From Benincasa hispida (lineage: Eukaryota; Streptophyta; Magnoliopsida; Cucurbitales; Cucurbitaceae), in contig NC_052353.1 in assembly GCF_009727055.1 (NCBI RefSeq), forward strand, positions 47,572,635 to 47,636,634: a stretch of 64,000 bases of DNA, written 5' to 3'. The notes beneath the pieces were generated by a model, which saw only the letters and a list, made by a program, of their open reading frames with translations, did no database searches and was not told where the DNA came from. Each line of letters opens with the position of its first letter. Within the stretch, counting starts at the first letter, position 1. This document shows positions 23,412 through 35,929 of this stretch, one piece after another. Both the position numbers and the translations under genes were made by a program.

Positions 23412-25332
23412 TGACACAAAATTTTTTAGGTCTTTATCATCATACAAGCTCATCATAAACTTGTAACGCATGTATGAATATGAATGAATAAAATTAATCT
23501 TCTTATGTCATACAACACATGGATGATTGCGATGATATGCGATACTACTTCTAGATATGCATTATTAATGAATGTTCTTGTAGTATGCTATGCGTTGTCA
23601 CAAGTTTCCTTGTGTTGAAACCAAGTATAATTTTACCGCAAGTTTCTCGGTGTGATCCGAGGTCGAACACAGGGATTGTTTTAGGTTGATTGCGTTATAT
23701 TTGTGATATATGCGATTGGGGTTTTTTTTTCAATTTAATAAAAGCGTGGTTTGTACATGCAGTAAAGTAAATTGTGCAGTAAAGTAAAGATAAGCGATAA
23801 AAATGCGATAATAAAGTAAATTGCCGTAAAAGTAAAGTGCAATAAAATAAACCTAAGCTATGATGATACAAGATATAGGTTACACGATACAAGATACCGA
23901 GGTTGAGACTGACTGTGAAGAATATACAAAGATCGTGTTATGCAGTGGCAAGGCTTATGTGCGAAACAGAAAGAGAAAGGATAATTAATAAGAACAGCGC
24001 AAGTTTCTTAATTGCGTTAAAGATATAAGTACGGTTCCGCTTTCCCTTAGCATACACCTCTTGGTGATCGGCCCCGTGTCCCACATCTCTGTGGTAAAAC
24101 AGGCACGAACGTAGTGAATGCAAGGTTTCTTCCATCTCTGAAAGTACTTCTTGCTTTAGTTAACGCATTCTTCTAACCTTCTCTCGACAGATCAGAATGG
24201 CATCTTCACTTCTGCTCTCACAGGTGAAGATGCCGTCTAGCATGCTTTAGCTAAACATCTTTATTTCTTTAGCACAAATTAAGTTACTTGTTTAATTCAT
24301 ATTAATCACCAAGGAATTAAGAAAACATCGTGGAGAAAGCGATTAATGGAGGAACGGAAATAGATAGAAATGTGGAAATGAAAGTGATCATGACATTTAA
24401 TTATAAATCAAGCGTCTGATACATGGTTGTGAATGATTTAGACTAAGAAGATGAAATACAATGTATGAATAAGAGTTAGAAACAGATACAGAAGAGTGCT
24501 AATGTCTTGACACCGATCTAGATGGAGAGATTGCTTGCCGGCGTAGATGGAGTGAATGGAAGGATGAGCTTCCCTCTCAGGCTTGCTCAACCGGTAGAGT
24601 TGATCTAGGTACAGAGCTTCATGGCGGGGATTTGGAATGATTTGCCCTGAGACTCACCTCTCGACCTTGTCTCTTTTCTTCTTGGATCTTCTCGGATCTT
24701 CTCTGATCAGCACTCAGATCAGCCTCTCTCTCAATAGCCTCGTATCAATTATCTCGTATCAAGTATATCTTTCAGTGAATTCTTTGAGGGTATTTATAGG
24801 TGAAAGCTTTGACTCTCTGACTTGTGGTCCCCACTTTATTGTTATGGAAATTTCGAGAATGGTGGATATAATATTCCTTCTATTATGCAATCAGCCTGTT
24901 GAAAATGCACAACTGTTAGTTGTACACGTGTCAAAATCCTCCGTGATTGCGCTGCTCATTTGCATCTTCGATCGTGTGCCCACATGCGGTGTTGTTTTTA
25001 TTACCACATGCGGTTGAGTTCAGCTCTGGATGATTGTCGCATGCACCGTCATTGCTTGATCGTCCATTCATTCCTGAATGTAGGGCGCAATGCGATGTAG
25101 ATGCATTAATCTCTCTCTTGAGCCATGAGTGCATACGGTGACTTGATTTCCTGCAAAACAGACTTGAATATATTCTTTCCTACCATCGCAATGGTATAGT
25201 GGGTGATTGACGACAATTTATAATTATTGTATTTCTTAGCTAATTTCCATACAATTGACGCAACTTTACTCTCTTTTGGCCGCAATATCTAAATAAAGCA
25301 GTATAAATAACTTATATTTCTACAAGTTATCA
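23412..25332 (-). repeat. gypsy-E solo LTR with perfect target duplication
   Basis: On the - strand it begins TGATAACTTGTAGAAAT and ends TTTTGTGTCA; on + it runs TGACAC to GTTATCA. It is flanked by CAAAC on both sides (23407-23411 and 25333-25337), an exact 5-bp duplication. It aligns with the LTRs of gypsy-E1 (51016, 60157) in reverse orientation. The TATA box is at 24791-24798 (TATTTATA on +). The 126-codon frame at 24637-25017 lies wholly inside it. Confidence 0.92.
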
Positions 25333-25337
25333 CAAAC

Positions 25338-26129
25338 CAGACATTCTTTGTCAAGTAACCGAAATATGGAATCCTAGAACTCTTCTACTACTTGGCGCGC
25401 TGTCGGTTGGGGCGGGGCGGAGGGGGGGGGCACACTCTCGTGAAAGCGTGAGTTGGAGAGCCCAGTGAGTGGCATATTTAAGAACATAAGCTTTTACTGT
25501 AGAAATCCATTTTTCAAGCAACTCTCTAAATCACTAGCATGTTCTTACAACTTAAACTCTAACTCTTTGAAATGTATAACAAATAAAATATCTTACTTTC
25601 CAATAATTTCGTGAAAACCAGAGTCCACTTAAATCATAGACTTCCAAACTTAGAACATAATAAGCTAAACTGGAAGAGTCATAACACAAATATCAACTAA
25701 AAACATCCTCATAGTTTCAAGGTTTAAAATAAACTTTTCACTAAGCTCGTTAAATAATAAAATATCAACTTATAACAATAATAACTCTGAAACCCTAAAA
25801 GCATATTATGAGACCATCATATAAAATATTTGTACCCTTTTAAACCTTAGTTGGGTGAAGCCCCTTTTTCTCAACATCCCCGGAAACCTTAGCTGAGGTG
25901 GAATTTTACGTCACTAACAGTGACAATAATAATCTTACGTGCACGTAGAAATTTCCCCTGATTGCCTTCGTCTCCTTCAACATTAAAGTGAAATCAACCC
26001 TACATGCCTTCGTCTCCTTTGGTAACATGGACCCTGATACCTTCACAACCTTTAGAACCAGGTTTCATAACTTATAATAATAATCTTATGTGCACGTAGA
26101 GATTTTCTCCGATTACCTTTGTCTTCTTC
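25338..26129. other. unassigned stretch with G-rich tract and a diverged direct repeat
   Basis: No gene is seen. A G-rich tract lies at 25409-25430 (GGGGCGGGG then GGAGGGGGGGGG). Two diverged copies of a roughly 55-base unit containing ATAATCTTAYGTGCACGTAGA lie at about 25925-25985 and 26078-26134. The ACGTGCAC-containing unit recalls part of the gypsy-F LTR (about 20815) in reverse, so this may be another chromovirus LTR fragment on the - strand. I could not find its ends. Confidence 0.45.
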
Positions 26130-28240
26130 TAAAGAAAATCGATCACGAGGATTTCCATGAGCAGTGGAATATATTATTCCAAATTATAATCATGTATGAA
26201 CATTACAAATTACAGTCATAAATAGAGACAAATGGTTATGCAATCATTATAGAAATTACAACATGAAAAAACAAATGATCAAGGATAAACGCTACGAACA
26301 TTTGTAGACTCGTCTTCACACTCCTTGCTCACGAACGCTCGAACTCAGCAACCTCGAATGCTTGAACAACACGACCATTACACAACATGACATCGCGTGC
26401 TTATCCTCTGCGATTGCCTTGATCACAAACACCCCAACAGCATGAACGACCTCCATAGAACCTCGACGGTGTCGAGTTGAGTATGACACCACCAAGATGG
26501 CTACCTTGGTATTCTCGGTGTGAGAATCTAGAGGGTGGGCTCTGTGTGGACTTGGTATGAGGCAGACGAAGGAGAAATGAACAATTATCTACACGATTGG
26601 GCAAGTGGGAGAATAGAAACCTATCGTATAGGTTGATGCCCAATCGTTTAGCAAAATCTAAGCGATCGTCTAGCAAAAGCTAAGCGATCGTTTAGCTTAT
26701 TGTTTAGATATGTGTCTGTCACTTACAAAACACTACACGATCGTTTACCAAAAAAAGTTGTCGCTTAGTAAATCTGTATTTATTTGACAAGCTCCGTGAG
26801 ATTCTTTTCCGAGAGAGAAATCTCAAAACAAAATTTTCAAAAACTTTCTAAAATTAGAAAACAATTTTCCTTTTATCTCACAGTTACCATGAACCACCAA
26901 TAACCTCCCACTTAATTGAGAAAAAGATTTAATTATCAAATAATTAATATTATTATAAATATAAATGATAACCAACTTATCATACTATATTTATAACCAT
27001 TAGTTTTAATATTTCATCTCATGAAACATATAAACCATAGTTCTTTTTCTATTCCATGGTACTTAAGTAAATCTCATTTACGTTAATCCTCCACTAGATG
27101 TATCTCATACACCAAACCAATTATATCATATGTAATCAAATAACCTCTTGTCAATTTGAACATTTTAAATCAACACCAAGAACTAATCCTCAACTGAATT
27201 CATTGAGCTATCAAGGGGACCTTATGGACCTATAGCTCAAAGCTCCAACGGTACGTGAATAACTGACTAAACTCTTTAGTCACGGGATCCACCATCTGTT
27301 AACTGCCAGACACTCCACTAAAGACCGATAGTTGAACTCTTCTTATCATAGATATATTATGTGTCCATCTTAACCAATCAGAAGTGCGACAACCCTTTAC
27401 AGATCGCTCGTAAGTGCAGCTAGGTCAATAACCGTTATGCCCCTGTAGTTACATCTAACTCCTTAAGTACCACTGATCCCTCTAATGAACATAAGTCATA
27501 GTCCTACTATGATTGAGTCTTCTCTTCCAAAGAGAAGTTGTGGCCACTATCTTCAAGCCTTAGAATCAGCCCTTAAGGGAGCAATCTCTCTACTTATCCC
27601 TTCTTCGAGAAAGGAGTGAATTCCATTTTGTGGATTGAGTTCCCAGCTCCCAGATCAGATAAGTCCCAAAAAAGGTAGGCAAGTTGAGTTGGCAATCTAG
27701 GCACTCTCACCCATACTAATTGAAAGATTGCCCTCAAAAGTAGGAGTTTCAAAAAATTCAGGATTGAGGTCGTGTCATCTATGGTCATTTAGGTGAGATG
27801 TAAGTCTCTAGTATCAACGACGTTATATATCGAGTCTAGTCATCTCGTGGTCCAGGTCTTATACAAACTCTTTGTATAGGACACCTCTGCTTGCACGTTT
27901 CCACATGAATTGTCAGGATCTACCATCTGTAGTAGTTTACAACACTTGTAAACCTCTAGAAAGCGAGCCATATCCATAGTGTCACCAAGATCAGGTATTC
28001 CACCTTAATCCTTATACTACAAACCTATTTAGGTTATCACTTAAGGCATGATCCACTTGTATATCACATATACATGCTTAAGTTCACATAAGATAACCAA
28101 GGAACTTTGTTTATTGGATATGAGTAAATGCCAGAATTAAATAACACTTATTTTATTCATTAAACAATGTGTATCTTTACAAAACAACGAGACTCCAGAA
28201 GAATTAGGACACCAATCCCAATAATCTCCCACTTGTCCTA
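26130..28240 (-). repeat. copia-B LTR with attached polypurine tract
   Basis: On the - strand the LTR starts TATTGGGATTGG at 28223 and ends at GATTTTCTTTA at 26130, about 2.09 kb. The polypurine tract (28240-28224) is attached upstream, so this is the 3' LTR of an element on the - strand whose internal region has been lost from 28241. The last LTR bases differ from the usual TTCA. CGATCG motifs (AAGCGATCGTTTAGC and similar) cluster at about 26640-26765. 28241-28348 is a short unassigned stretch with a 13-base direct repeat, CAAGAGCCAAAGT (28260 and 28302). Confidence 0.86.
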
Positions 28241-28353
28241 AAATAGTTGTTATTTAATTCAAGAGCCAAAGTTATGCAATGTTTATGGACCTATAGCAAG
28301 AGCCAAAGTTTGCTTCACTTTTGGGCATCCTTCTGGCCAAATCTTCTTATGGC

Positions 28354-30458
28354 TGAAGGAGCTCTTATACAAGAGTACCTATGAGCGAAAGCGGATCTTT
28401 CCAATTCATTGTGATAGAATTTCCACATATACATTCAGACATTCAGATATGCATTAATAACATTAAATTACTGGCATGCTTTCAGATAAAATACAAGAGA
28501 ACGAGTAAACATACCAGTTGAAGACTTTCTTCTTAGCAAGACTCACTCTCTTTGCGAACGAACTCCTCTGGCTCTTGCTAAACCAACAAGCAATCATTCA
28601 GCACCTCTAGTCATCTACCACGAACGACTTCACACGAACACACCAGGAAACGGAGAAGACACCACCACTCGGAGCCCTCAGTATTCTCGGAGTGAGAATC
28701 CAAAGGGTGGGCTTTGTTCGGATTTCGTAGAGGTGAGGAGGAAAGGCTATCGTGTACAAAAGATCAAGTAAGTGTGAGAAGTGAACGACTATCGTATAGT
28801 CGGGTGCTTGATCGTTTAGGCGAGGTACATGATCGTGTAAGGAAAGCTAGGCGATCGTCTATACGATCATTTAGTTAAGCTCAGTGATCGTCTAGGAAAA
28901 GGTAAGCGATCGTTTAGAGAATGTGTGCGTGGGTGTGAAGTCGTTTAGTAAACGCGATGCACTATCGTATAGGCTCTCAAGTACTATGCGATCGACTGCT
29001 AATCACATCGTGAGCAATTATGCATCTCTCTAGCAAAATGAAAAACATTTTCATTTTAATCTTCAGTTACGAAAACCGAATTGAACTTCCCACTAATGCA
29101 TGATTTTGGAGAAAACGGTGGGCAATTATCTCATAACTGTCCATTAATAAAATAATAAATATAATCATATTATATTCATAACCTATAGTTTGATATCATA
29201 TATCAACCATAGTGTTTTCTCCTCTACTTGATATAAATCATAATTATATCCAATTTCCTCCAAATTAATGTATCTCATACATTTAGTCAATCTCATATAT
29301 AATTGACCAGTTCAATTATATCATATATAATCGAACTCCCTCTTGTCAATTTGAACATTTCAAACTGACACAAAAGCTGATTCTCAACTTGTATCCAAGC
29401 TACCAAGGGGACCTTATGGACCTATGGCTCGAAGCTCCAACGGTATGTAAACAGCTGACTAAAATCTTTAGCCACGAGATCCACCATCCGTTAATTGCCA
29501 GACATTCCACTAAAGACCGACAGCTAAACTCTTCTTACCACAGATATTTTTTTGTGTCCATCGGATATAAGTAATCATGAGTGTGATAACCCTTCACAAA
29601 TGCTCGTAAGTACAACTGGTCCAATTTATTGTTTTGCCCCTATAGTTACATCTCAATCCTTAAGTACCATTGATCCCTTTAATGAACAATATAACATAGT
29701 CCTACTATTTGTGAACACCTCCCGGGCCATGAAAAGGTGTATGGCACCACATTGTTCAAGCCCTGGGATCAACCTTAAGAGAGCTATCTATCTACTTATT
29801 CCTGCTTCCGGGAAGGAGCGAATTCCATCTTGTGTAGCTGAGTTCCCAACTCCCAAATCAGACGAATCCCCAAAGTGGTAGGTTTTAGTCGGCGGCCTAG
29901 CCACTCGCACCCATGCAAATTAAAGGACCGCCCTCAATGGCAGGAGTTCCCAACTCATTCAGGATTGAGGTCATATTACCTATGGTCATCCTAGTGAAGT
30001 GAAGTCTCTGTCATGAATGATGTTATATAATGAGACGTTAACACTTCGTGGTCAGGTCTTATACAAACTCTTTATATAAGACACCCCTGCTCGCATGTCC
30101 CCTACACGAATGCTTAAGATCAGACCACCTGTGACAAGTCACAACACTTGTAACCATTCCACAAAGTAGGCCACATCCGTAGCGTTACCAGTATAAGGTT
30201 TCCCCCCTATATTCATATACTAGACACCATTTTCGTTATCAGTTAAGACATGATCCACTTGTATGTCAACACATACATGCTTAAGTTACATAAAGACAAC
30301 CAGGGATTTTAGTTTATTGGTTTGTGGTAAAGCAAATAAAACATCCAAATGTGCAAAGTCAAGAAGTGAAGTAAATATCATATATTATACATCACAAGCG
30401 TTCATACAAACTGTTTACAAACTATAGGACACGAGACTTTAGGGCATCATCCCCAATA
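28354..30458 (-). repeat. 3' LTR of copia-A2
   Basis: On the - strand it starts TATTGGGGATGATGCCC and ends with AGCTCCTTCA. It is uninterrupted (2105 bases) and thus the reference for the split 5' LTR. CGATCG-type motifs, such as TAAGCGATCGTTTAGAG, run from about 28755 to 28990. The site matching the solo LTR insertion in its partner is at 28961-28965 (ACTAT). Confidence 0.9.
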
Positions 30459-30474
30459 ATCTCCCACTTGTCTT
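30459..30474 (-). other. polypurine tract of copia-A2
   Basis: On the - strand AAGACAAGTGGGAGAT lies directly before the 3' LTR start. It matches the copia-B tracts almost base for base. Confidence 0.8.
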
Positions 30475-30558
30475 AAAGCGAAGTGGGGTGTACAAAAACT
30501 AGTACAAAACAATAAACTAGGGCACTAAGGCCCAGTACAATAAAATCTCCCACTTGCC

Positions 30559-30936
30559 CTAGTCCAGCCGCGGGCGGTCCCGTAGACCCATGCTCTGAAA
30601 GTGATCCTCAAATACTGTAGCCGTGAGAGCCTTCATAAACGGGTAAACAACGTTGTGCTCCAAAGCGATCTTCATGATGCTGCTATGCGGTATCTCATGG
30701 ATCAGGTGATACTTCCGCTCTATGTGTTTGTCACGCCTGTGACTCCTAGGCTCCTTGGAGTTCGCCACAGCCCCACTATTGTCACAATAGAGGGTGATTG
30801 GCCTAGATATATCTAGAATAATTTCCAGCTCTATCAGGAACATCCTGAGCCAGATGGCCTCGTTAGCAGCTTCACAAGCCGCTACGTAGTTTGCCTCCAC
30901 AGTGGAGTCGGTGATGCACCCTTGCTTAGTGCTTCA
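30559..30936 (-). pseudogene. copia-A2 RNase H, C-terminal part
   Basis: On the - strand the frame reads from VEANYVAACEAANEAIWLRMFL (E-A-N-Y for the usual E-A-E-Y) through LYCDNSGAVANSKEPRSH to MKALTATVFEDHF and ends PRLD plus TAG (30561-30559). This part is open over 113 codons, better kept than in copia-A1. The domain is cut at 30936 by gypsy-D1; the N-terminal part is at 37589-37760. Confidence 0.88.
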
Positions 30937-32591
30937 TGATGTGTTATTCTATGATGTGAAATGATGGATGAATTGTGATCATGGAATGCGTTGAGCACTC
31001 AAGTTTTCTCAGTGGAATCCAAGTGTAAACCCCACTGAGTTTCCTGGTTAGTCCAGGGTCGAACTTAGGGACTTGGGAAAACAGGTTGCGGTGGTAATTT
31101 TTAGGAAAACTTTGTGGTAACCGGTAACTCAAATAGTTGTTGGTTTTGTTTGTTGCGGTAATGAAAATAAACAAATGCGACGAATTTCAAAAAGAGTTGA
31201 CAAACGAAAGATGCAATGAGTATGCGGTGAACGGGTTGAGAAGGGTTTCGGCTAACACTTCCTAGGATGCGTTCATGCTTTGTGATCATGTAACACACAT
31301 ATAATAGTAAACCATCTCTCGATGCAAATGCTACGACTTCTAATGTTAGAACGCATGCAATATATGCGATAAGTCTATAGAACCTACACATAAGCCTCTA
31401 TTCTTATTTATGCGATGACGAAATGACACACACACAAATAAGGCGACCACATAATATCATACCATCTCTAGGGTGCATGTGATGAAGGTTGGCAAACGGA
31501 GCTTATCTCTAAGTCCCTATCTCTTGTTTATGCAGTTCTAATCTTGCTCTCTCGAGTCTAGATTCTAACCTAGCTCTCTCAAGTCTTAGGTTCTTTCTTT
31601 AGACTCTCTCTCGAGTAGCTCTAAAGGGATGTTTGGCACAACATAAATCAAGATAATCGCAAGCAATGAACATCCTAGGTCATGTTAGCTTAGTTCTTCT
31701 CAATCCATTCGACAAGTTTAGCTACTCATGCATGCTAAGAGAGTGAACAAATGTAGAATAAGAACTTCCATTGTATAAATATAAAGATGAAGTACAAAAT
31801 AACAATGCAAGAATAGAATAAAGAGCCTGGTAGCAATCTCTTGCTTCCCAGGCTTTTATACTGTCTTTCTACTCGTGTTCAAAAGATAATCTCGCTTTCG
31901 CGAGAGTCGGCCCATTCTCTACTTCTATGCCTTCGGGTTCTCTCTCAAGTTGCCCTGAGTGATCTTCCGGCATCTCTACTCTTCTCTTGCTTCGCCTTAA
32001 AATAAAAAGGAAACTATGGACAAAGACATGCTGAGCTAACTAATCCGAACCCTTTTTCTGAAGGATGCCTTTAGTATTTATAGATCTTCGGGGTGAAAGG
32101 CGACTTCTCTCTTATGATTGAACAGATGGGATGGCTTTAATTCCTTGACTGATGCACTGAATATTTGTCACCGAAAAGCTGAATGTACTTGTTATCGTTA
32201 GCGGTTGTCAACTTAATTCGGATTTGACCGTCATTAACTTTCTGTCCCATCGTGATTAATTATGCCTTTCACCCAGATGCGCCCACCAAGTTCTACGGTC
32301 TCTTATGCGGCAATCCTTTTTAAGCAAATATTTGCGAACACAATCACCACAAAGCCTTGCGGTAATGCTGCGCTCGACCAATGATTTCCTATGATCGCTC
32401 TTTCCGCCTTGCGTCAATGCATATTCTGCATAAAAATACAAACATCAACTGTTCCTATGCGATGAACGCATTCGACTGCAATATTATAAACTTAATGCTT
32501 TTTGGACGCAATCTAACATATCTTGTCAACGCAAACCCTCATTTTTTTAATAACTTAGTAATGTAATAACGTGCATTTTTTCCTATTATCA
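30937..32591 (-). repeat. 3' LTR of gypsy-D1
   Basis: On + it runs TGATGTG to ATTATCA. The polypurine tract adjoins at 32592. The TATA box TATTTATA (+) lies at 32075-32082. It matches 35930-37583 along its whole length, with point differences and few indels. Confidence 0.92.
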
Positions 32592-32607
32592 CACCCCCAA
32601 ATTTAAA
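32592..32607 (-). other. polypurine tract of gypsy-D1
   Basis: On the - strand TTTAAATTTGGGGGTG abuts the LTR start TGATAA. This is the usual Athila/Tat-type tract. The same string occurs in gypsy-E1 at 59735-59750, but 406 bases away from its LTR. Confidence 0.85.
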
Positions 32608-33719
32608 CAATGCTTGTCCTCAAGCATAAGCTAAAGATTTCCTTTAGCAAGTCGACCACAATGTTCTTTTCCTAGATTTCTCAAGGATACTTCATTCAAC
32701 TCCTATACATCAAAATTTCCTTAAGTCTTATTCAAGTCTCTTCTTAAAATATTTCTAAGACCTAGGGACCGCAAGCTTAACCTTCAAAAGGACTTTACTC
32801 AATTTCGGGACATCGCATGATTTATTTCAAAAAGAAAACTTTTCCACCGGGTGTCAAATGATTTTATCCTTGCATATTTTTTGACATTATTATTTTTCTG
32901 ACCTTGTGCTAATCCAAGTGCCTTGCCTTCGTTTTGGCTTGCCCCCACGTGTGTCATGCGGACATCCAACTACGAGCAATGCGCTCTTTCTCTGACTAAA
33001 CTCATACCTACTTCGCAACGGAGTTGCAGTCATTATATTTATGCGCTGATCTTGATGACTTACTTTCGTTTTGGCTTGCCCCCATGTGTGTCATCCTGAT
33101 GACTTACTTCTAGGAATATTTCATGAGGTGACTATCTTAAAATTAAGTTAACTCTAGTATATACGAAAGGAATAGAAGTATGTTTTTCATCATTGAAATC
33201 ATAATTGGCAAAGAAACAGCATGAGGCGACTTACTAAATTTATCAATATCAAATGATTGCGGTAGTCAAAGAGGAGGCGGTGATAAAACTTTTAAAATCA
33301 AAATGCAAGGCGATAGAGCAAAATTTGAAATAAAGTTAAGGAAGAATACAACCCCCAAATTTGCGCTGTCGTCTGCATTGTGTGTTGATGCATCCTTCTT
33401 TGTGGTGATCTATCTTCTGTGGATTGCAGTGATGGAATAAGATAAGTTGCTTTTTCGTGTAACACCTTCGCAATCCTACGCCTCGATCGTTTGCAAGAAA
33501 ACCAGTGAGAGGGTCAAATGATTTTAAACAAAACAAAATCTTTTACTGTTCAGCATGATCAATTTTTTTTCCAGAGGAAGTAAGTAAAAAAAAAGTAAAT
33601 ATGCGATAATAGATGATAATAAGATGATAAAATTTCATGAAATATTGAGGTAGGAAAAAGGATATTAAAAAAGATTGTGTCCCTGATGAGGTTGAGTTAT
33701 ATAGAAATTCAGGGACTGC
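32608..33719 (-). other. non-coding 3' region of gypsy-D1
   Basis: This lies between the protease stop and the polypurine tract, where pol and any later ORF would be. No RT, RNase H or integrase motif is found on either strand. A 29-base segment containing GTTTTGGCTTGCCCCCA occurs twice (about 32929-32957 and 33065-33093). AT-rich tracts occur near 33550-33620. Confidence 0.75.
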
Positions 33720-34427
33720 TTATTCCAAGCTGGTCTTTTCACATCCACGGTGTTTTTCCCTCTTTTCTTTGTCCTCTGGGATATTGACTGCCTTAATCCG
33801 AAGCCTTTCCCCATGAATGTTCATTACAATCTCCCCCTTGCGCAGATCAATTTGAGTGTGACCGGTCGAAAGGAATGGTCGTCCCAATATGATGGGCGCA
33901 TCTTCGTCCGCTTTATAATCCAAAATGAGGTAGTCTGCCGACAAGATGAATTTATCGATTGAGATTGCGACATTTTTCAACTCTCCTTCAGGATGTATTC
34001 GGGAACTGTCCGCAAGCAAGAGAGTCTCTGTCATGGGCGTGAGTGTGCCAATATTCAATCGTTTGAAGATTGATAGTAGCATGATGTTTATACTCGCCCC
34101 AAGATCACATAGTGCTTGGCCACTGTAGATCCCTCCAATGAAGCATGGTATCGTGAAGATTCCTGGGTCACACATTTTTGGTGGAATCATAGCATTTTGC
34201 GTTGCGGCCACTATTGCGATCTTTTCCTCATTGTTTTGTTTTTCTTTCAATCTTTGCAGAGCTGGTGGTAGCTGGACTTCTTCTGTCTCATGTTCTGAAG
34301 GCTTGAGGGTGGACGCAACTTTGGGGTTCATTTTCTTGGGATTTTCCAAATTATAAGTCAACGGGTCCTCGGATGTCAACGCACCCAAGTTGGTCGCAAT
34401 GGGCTCCTCCTCTACTTCCATAGTCAT
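33720..34427 (-). CDS. gypsy-D1 aspartic protease region
   Basis: An open frame of 235 codons on the - strand. After an acidic, proline-containing N-terminal part, the retroviral-type protease is recognisable: PCFIGG, then the active site C-D-L-G-A-S-I-N-I-M, where D-L-G-A-S is the usual Athila/Tat form of the D-T-G triad, then LLLADSS and APIILGRPFL (the second conserved protease element) and IDLRKGEIVM. In family members this enzyme cleaves the gag-pol polyprotein. Here the protein ends about 30 residues after the domain instead of running into RT. It follows gag, with one stop between them near 34437. The intact frame in a damaged element may mean a fairly recent insertion. Confidence 0.88.
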   Translation of the reverse strand: MTMEVEEEPIATNLGALTSEDPLTYNLENPKKMNPKVASTLKPSEHETEEVQLPPALQRLKEKQNNEEKIAIVAATQNAMIPPKMCDPGIFTIPCFIGGIYSGQALCDLGASINIMLLSIFKRLNIGTLTPMTETLLLADSSRIHPEGELKNVAISIDKFILSADYLILDYKADEDAPIILGRPFLSTGHTQIDLRKGEIVMNIHGERLRIKAVNIPEDKEKREKHRGCEKTSLE

Positions 34428-34436
34428 TTTGTTGCT

Positions 34437-35761
34437 TTACAAGGAGACTGCTAAGCATTGTTCCTTCTCGATAACCCCAACATTGCGAGGGAGCTCACTT
34501 GAGCTCAGCAACACCCCTTGCAGTCTATTTTTCATCTCGCCTGCAATTTGTCCTAGTTGAATTTCTAGATTTCTAATGGATGTTGCTTGATTCTGAAGGA
34601 CCAATTTGTTTTTCTCAATGTATTGCTTCAACAAGCTCTTTAAGGATGAAGATTGTAGTGTTTGCAAGCTGCTAGCTTGACTATGTGTTGGACCATCATT
34701 TTGCAGGAAAAATCCGGGTGGCCCTCCTTTTTGCGCCACTGGTTGGAAGCTTTGTCATTGATTTTTCCACGCAAAATTTGGGTGTTTTCTCCACCCGGGG
34801 AGGGATTATTCTTTATGAAGCATACTGAATGCGGGTTTGCTGGGCATTCGTCCATCGAATGAACATCTCTGCAAATGACACAACTTGTGGTTGTTTGAGC
34901 AATTGTGTTGACCTACCCTTTCTTCACTCCCGTGTTATTAATTGCGATGCCTTGTATCAAACTCATCATCGCCGTAATTTGATTTTGCAGGGATGCGATG
35001 GCCCCGTTGTTTGCATCATTATCTTTTATTCTTAATCTCTGGTCGCTTTCCCGCCAATCCTCATGATTTTTGGAAATGTGATCAAGTATACTCTTTGCCT
35101 CCTTATATGTTTTGTCTAGCAGACCACCAGCGGCTACCGCATTGGCAGCGGTCTGCGAAGAGGGATTCAGTCCTTGGTAAAAAATCTCCATTTGCAGGCA
35201 GTCTGGTAAGCCATTATGTGGACAATTTCTTACTAGCCGCTTGAACCTTGCCCAGGCATCGCTGAGCGATTCATCATGTTCTTGTTCAAAATTTGTTATT
35301 AATTTCCTTCTCCTAACATTCTCGGTTGGTGGGAAGTATTTCTTCATAAAATTTTTGACGACTTGTTCCTACGAGGTTATCTCCCCTGGTTCGAGAGAAT
35401 ATGCCCATTTTCTTGCTTGATCACATAAGGAAAATGAGAACAGAGTGAGTCGAAGTTCCTCGGTGGAGATATACGGGAACACAAAAGTGTTGTAGATTTC
35501 TATGAAGCTCCGGAGGTGGGCGTGTGGGTCTTTACCACGCCTCCTTCCAAACTGCCCAGCAGTCTGGGTCATCTGAAACATTACCGACTTCATTTCAAAC
35601 CTCGATCTGTTTAATGCTTGTCTCATGATTCCTGGAGAGAAATCATAGAGGTTGGGTGACGCATAGTCTCGAATGGGTCTATTGCGGTCATTCTCCAGAA
35701 GGATGGGGTTGGCCATTATATTGTTCGCATTTGCGACTCTTGCTTCCGGTTGTTCCGCCAT
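34437..35761 (-). pseudogene. gypsy-D1 gag
   Basis: Gag of the Athila/Tat type. On the - strand: MAEQPEARVANANNI, the matrix/capsid start SPNLYDFSPGIMRQ, QTAGQFGRRRGKDPHAHLRSF, ARKWAYSLEPGEITS, a stop (ITS*), then KKYFPPTENVRRRK, WARFKRLVRNCPHNGLP and FYQGLN. The zinc finger is C-V-I-C-R-D-V-H-S-M-D-E-C (CX2CX3HX4C) at about 34840-34880, with a stop upstream (VKKG*). After a frame change the text runs to SSLKSLLKQYIEKNKLVLQNQATSIRNLE, a predicted coiled-coil-like stretch, and the end at 34437. The same layout is found in gypsy-E1 gag, so the two families are related. Four stops or frame changes make it non-functional as read. Confidence 0.88.
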
Positions 35762-35905
35762 TCTTGGTGTTCTCTCTTGTTGTTGGCGGTTTTCTCTTAG
35801 TCTGCGTCGAAATGTTCTCTCAATCTCCGGGTCGTAATTCGCCAGAGATTGAGAGTCTGCAAAGAAATTAGAAAAATTACCGTTAGCACACTATTATGCC
35901 GAAGT

Positions 35906-35923
35906 CCCCGGCAACGACGCCAA
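35906..35923 (-). other. primer binding site of gypsy-D1 (tRNA-Asp type)
   Basis: On the - strand TGGCGTCGTTGCCGGGGA follows the LTR end after a short AGTTTT spacer. It differs by one base from TGGCGCCGTTGCCGGGGA, the Athila-type site complementary to tRNA-Asp. Confidence 0.83.
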
Positions 35924-35929
35924 AAACTT

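Noticed and set aside
24637..25017. 126-codon frame with hydrophobic stretches resembling membrane segments
   Set aside because: It is wholly inside the gypsy-E solo LTR (23412-25332) and is not conserved as a frame in the LTRs at 51016 or 60157.
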